In this document: piece after piece, positions 6,937-9,576 of the stretch
Layout of the letters: each line of letters starts with the position of its first letter
How positions within the stretch are numbered: the stretch's first letter is position 1
Assembly: GCA_903934275.1 (NCBI GenBank)
Contig: CAIZNF010000315.1
Span: 1 to 9,576, forward strand
Length of the DNA: 9,576 nucleotides
Source of the DNA: an uncultured Nitrosomonadales bacterium
Lineage (GTDB): Bacteria > Pseudomonadota > Gammaproteobacteria > Burkholderiales > Gallionellaceae
Reading direction: 5' to 3'
Notes under the pieces: model-generated
Database searches by the model: none
Seen by the model: the letters and a program-made list of their open reading frames with translations, nothing else
What the model was told of the DNA's origin: nothing
Position numbers and translations under genes: made by a program

Positions 6937-6942
6937 TAGATT

Positions 6943-9576
6943 ATGTCCGCCCCGCAAACTGTCCTGACACTGATCGAAAACTTCGAGCGCAATCTCGATG
7001 CGTACCGCAACGGACAATACAATGAGACACAGGTCAGGCGCGACTTCATTGATCCATTGTTCAGGGCGCTCGGCTGGGACATGGATAACAGCACAGGCTA
7101 TGCCGAAGCCTACCGCGACGTAATTCACGAAGACGCAATAAAGGTTGGCCTCTCCACACGCGCGCCGGATTACAGCTTTCGCGTTGGCGGGCAGCGTAAA
7201 TTTTTCCTCGAAGCGAAGAAGCCATCGGTCAACCTCAAGGAGGATATTGAACCGGCCTTTCAATTACGACGCTACGGCTGGTCGGCCAAATTGCCACTCT
7301 CCATACTTACCGATTTTGAAGAATTCGCCGTTTATGACTGCCGCCAGAAGCCCGACAAAAATGACAAGGCCAGCAAGTCGCGGCTGTTCTACTGCACCTT
7401 CCGTGACTATGCGGAAAAATGGGACGAGATCGCCGCGATATTTTCCAAGGATGCGGTACTCAAAGGCTCCTTCGACAAATACGCCAGCACCGCCAAAGGC
7501 AAACGCGGCACCACCGAAGTAGACAGCGCGTTTCTGGAAGAAATCGAAGGCTGGCGCGACCTGCTGGCGCGCAACATCGCGCTGCGCAACGATAGTCTGA
7601 CCCAGCGTGAACTCAATTTTGCGGTGCAGCAAACCATAGACCGCATCATCTTCCTGCGCATCTGCGAAGACCGGGGCATCGAACCCTACGGCAAGCTGAT
7701 GGTACTGCAAAATGGCCTCAATGTTTACAGTCGCCTGCGCGAGCTATTCCGCGCGGCGGATGACCGCTACAACTCCGGCCTGTTCCACTTCACACAAGAG
7801 AAACACCGCGCCGGAGCGCCGGACGAATTGACGCTGCACCTGGACATAGACGACAAGCCGCTCAAGGAAATCTTCAAGAACCTGTATTACCCCGATTGCC
7901 CCTACGAATTTTCCGTGCTCGGTGCGGACATCCTCGGCAGCGTTTACGAGCAATTTCTCGGCAAGGTCATTCGCCTGACGGCGGGCAACCGCGCCGTGGT
8001 CGAGGACAAACCGGAAGTGAAAAAAGCGGGCGGTGTGTTCTACACCCCCGCCTATATCGTGCAATACATCGTACAGCACACCGTCGGCAGCCTGCTGGAA
8101 GGCAAGGCTAGCAAACAGGCCGAAGGCATCCGTATCCTCGATCCCGCGTGCGGCTCCGGCTCTTTCCTGATCGGCGCGTATCAATACCTGCTTGACTGGT
8201 ATTTGGCGCGCTACGTCGAAGAAGGCACGGACAAACACAGCAAGGGCAAGGCCGCGCGTATCCGTTCCAGCACGTCGGGCGAATGGCGGCTCGCCACGTC
8301 AGAAAAGAAACGCATCCTGCTCGAACATATCTACGGCGTGGACATCGACACGCAGGCGGTAGAAGTGACCAAACTCTCGCTGCTGCTCAAAGTGCTGGAG
8401 GGTGAATCTGACCAGACCCTCACCAGCCAGATGAAACTGTTCCACGAGCGCGTGCTGCCCGACCTCGACCGCAACATCCAGTGCGGCAACTCGCTGATCG
8501 GCCCGGATTTCTACGACGGCCAGCTCGACCTTGACGGCGAAACTGCACAGCGCATCAACGTGTTCGACTGGCAGGCGGCCTTCCCGCAGATTTTCAAAGC
8601 GGGTGGATTCGATGTGGTGATTGGGAATCCGCCGTATGTGCGGCAGGAAGCCCTGGGTGATTTCAAAGGCTATTTCCAGTCGCACTATGAGGCGTTCGAC
8701 GGCGTGGCCGACCTGTATGCCTACTTCATGGAAAAGGGCGTCAAGCTGCTGAAGAATGGCGGCCTGTTCAGCATCATCGTGTCCAGCAGCTTCTTGCGCA
8801 CCACCTACGGACGATCATTGCGCCAGACACTGAAGAAGCATGCGGCGGTGCTACGGCTGGTCGATTTTGGCGGCCTGTCGGTGTTCGCCAATGCTAAGGA
8901 CACCTACGTTTGCATTCCCCTGCTGAAGAAAGGCGCACAACCAAAAAGTATCGAAGTTGTCCGTGTCGCTTCACTCGAAAATCTTAAGCTCGACGATTAC
9001 GTGCGCACTCATTTCTACAGCGTACCGAACACGAGATTCAACGAAGAAGCATGGTCACTCAAATCGGATGATGAGGCTGCGCTATTCACCAAAATCGTGA
9101 AGGCCGGAACACCGTTGAGCGAATACGTCGAAAATAAAATTTTCTATGGCATAAAGACAGGATTCAATGAAGCGTTTGAACTTACGATGGAGCAAAGAGC
9201 GGTCATCGTAAAATTTTCGCCTGCCAGCAAAAAATGCATCAAGTCGTTTCTTGGTGGGCAGAATATTCGCCGCTACCGTTATGAAGACGAAAGGCGCTTT
9301 CTTATCGTGTTACCCAATGGTTGGACGCGAAAACAGTCGTGTTTGGACAATGTGACGGAAAAGTCAGCTTGGAATTGGTTCTCAGGCAGCTACCCCGCAT
9401 TGTCGCAACATCTTTTACCCTTTGCCGACGCATTACGAAAGCGTCAGGATCAGGGCGAATTCTGGTGGGAGCTTCGCCCTTGCGACTATTACTCCTATCT
9501 GGAATTACCCAAACTGATTTATCCGGATATTTGTAAAGCGCCACGTTTCACGCTGGACACATCGGGCAACTACCTC
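6943..9576 (+). CDS. Type IIG (Eco57I-like) restriction-modification enzyme, C-terminus cut off by window edge
   Basis: A single chain predicted to cut DNA and to methylate adenine N6 at its target with S-adenosylmethionine. The frame is open for 878 residues to the right edge; relatives are around 1,000 residues or more, so the end is missing. The N-terminal part resembles the nuclease domain of Type I R subunits, with APDYSF (D76) and FFLEAKKPS (E90, K92) giving a PD-(D/E)xK site. A helical linker follows with the conserved FAVQQTIDRIIFLRICEDRG. The methyltransferase part has motif X-like GGVFYTP (363-369), the SAM motif DPACGSG (400-406), YGVDID, and the catalytic NPPY (562-565). After this, IFYGIKTGFNEAF (733-745), SFLGGQNIRRY and LPKLIYPDI (855-863) resemble the TaqI/Eco57I specificity domain. 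Codon composition becomes AT-richer from about residue 665. All catalytic residues are intact, so it looks functional. The DNA target cannot be read from sequence. No separate methyltransferase is expected for this type. Confidence 0.9.
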   Translation, partial: MSAPQTVLTLIENFERNLDAYRNGQYNETQVRRDFIDPLFRALGWDMDNSTGYAEAYRDVIHEDAIKVGLSTRAPDYSFRVGGQRKFFLEAKKPSVNLKEDIEPAFQLRRYGWSAKLPLSILTDFEEFAVYDCRQKPDKNDKASKSRLFYCTFRDYAEKWDEIAAIFSKDAVLKGSFDKYASTAKGKRGTTEVDSAFLEEIEGWRDLLARNIALRNDSLTQRELNFAVQQTIDRIIFLRICEDRGIEPYGKLMVLQNGLNVYSRLRELFRAADDRYNSGLFHFTQEKHRAGAPDELTLHLDIDDKPLKEIFKNLYYPDCPYEFSVLGADILGSVYEQFLGKVIRLTAGNRAVVEDKPEVKKAGGVFYTPAYIVQYIVQHTVGSLLEGKASKQAEGIRILDPACGSGSFLIGAYQYLLDWYLARYVEEGTDKHSKGKAARIRSSTSGEWRLATSEKKRILLEHIYGVDIDTQAVEVTKLSLLLKVLEGESDQTLTSQMKLFHERVLPDLDRNIQCGNSLIGPDFYDGQLDLDGETAQRINVFDWQAAFPQIFKAGGFDVVIGNPPYVRQEALGDFKGYFQSHYEAFDGVADLYAYFMEKGVKLLKNGGLFSIIVSSSFLRTTYGRSLRQTLKKHAAVLRLVDFGGLSVFANAKDTYVCIPLLKKGAQPKSIEVVRVASLENLKLDDYVRTHFYSVPNTRFNEEAWSLKSDDEAALFTKIVKAGTPLSEYVENKIFYGIKTGFNEAFELTMEQRAVIVKFSPASKKCIKSFLGGQNIRRYRYEDERRFLIVLPNGWTRKQSCLDNVTEKSAWNWFSGSYPALSQHLLPFADALRKRQDQGEFWWELRPCDYYSYLELPKLIYPDICKAPRFTLDTSGNYL

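Noticed and set aside
1..9576. CRISPR array, tRNA, rRNA or insertion sequence
   Set aside because: I saw no regularly spaced repeats, no tRNA-like cloverleaf arms, and no transposase-like translation with terminal inverted repeats.

Overview
The window looks like chromosomal DNA from an autotrophic proteobacterium. It carries a bacterial class I (octameric-type) phosphoribulokinase beside a pyruvate:ferredoxin oxidoreductase and a two-subunit pyruvate carboxylase. The phosphoribulokinase resembles those of purple bacteria and betaproteobacteria. Together with moderate GC this suggests a chemolithoautotrophic betaproteobacterium (for example the Gallionellaceae/Nitrosomonadales), but that placement is inference.

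Layout. Positions 1-2255 (minus strand) hold the N-terminal ~751 residues of nifJ; the gene runs off the left edge just before its second 4Fe-4S cluster motif. Positions 2301-3212 (minus) hold phosphoribulokinase, 45 bp upstream of nifJ, so the two probably form one operon. Positions 3213-3502 are a divergent control region with a good sigma-70-type promoter facing right, a 20-bp near-palindrome and a possible 19-codon leader ORF that overlaps the next start codon. Positions 3503-4921 (plus) are the biotin carboxylase subunit (pycA) and 4982-6817 (plus) the carboxyltransferase/biotin-carrier subunit (pycB). Positions 6818-6942 hold a hairpin, a possible promoter and a short palindrome. From 6943 to the right edge (plus) runs an open reading frame for a single-chain Type IIG (Eco57I-like) restriction-modification enzyme, cut off by the window.

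How it fits together. Phosphoribulokinase makes the CO2 acceptor of the Calvin cycle. PFOR interconverts pyruvate with acetyl-CoA plus CO2, using ferredoxin or flavodoxin. Pyruvate carboxylase turns pyruvate into oxaloacetate. The two divergent units therefore sit around the pyruvate node that links Calvin-cycle carbon to the TCA cycle and biosynthesis. The restriction-modification gene is functionally unrelated and marks the start of a possible accessory segment; its last part has a visibly different codon composition, as expected for an exchangeable target-recognition region.

No RNA gene, CRISPR array or insertion sequence was recognised. The most unusual signals are in the intergenic regions and in the mosaic composition of the restriction gene; I see no clearly new multi-gene system here.
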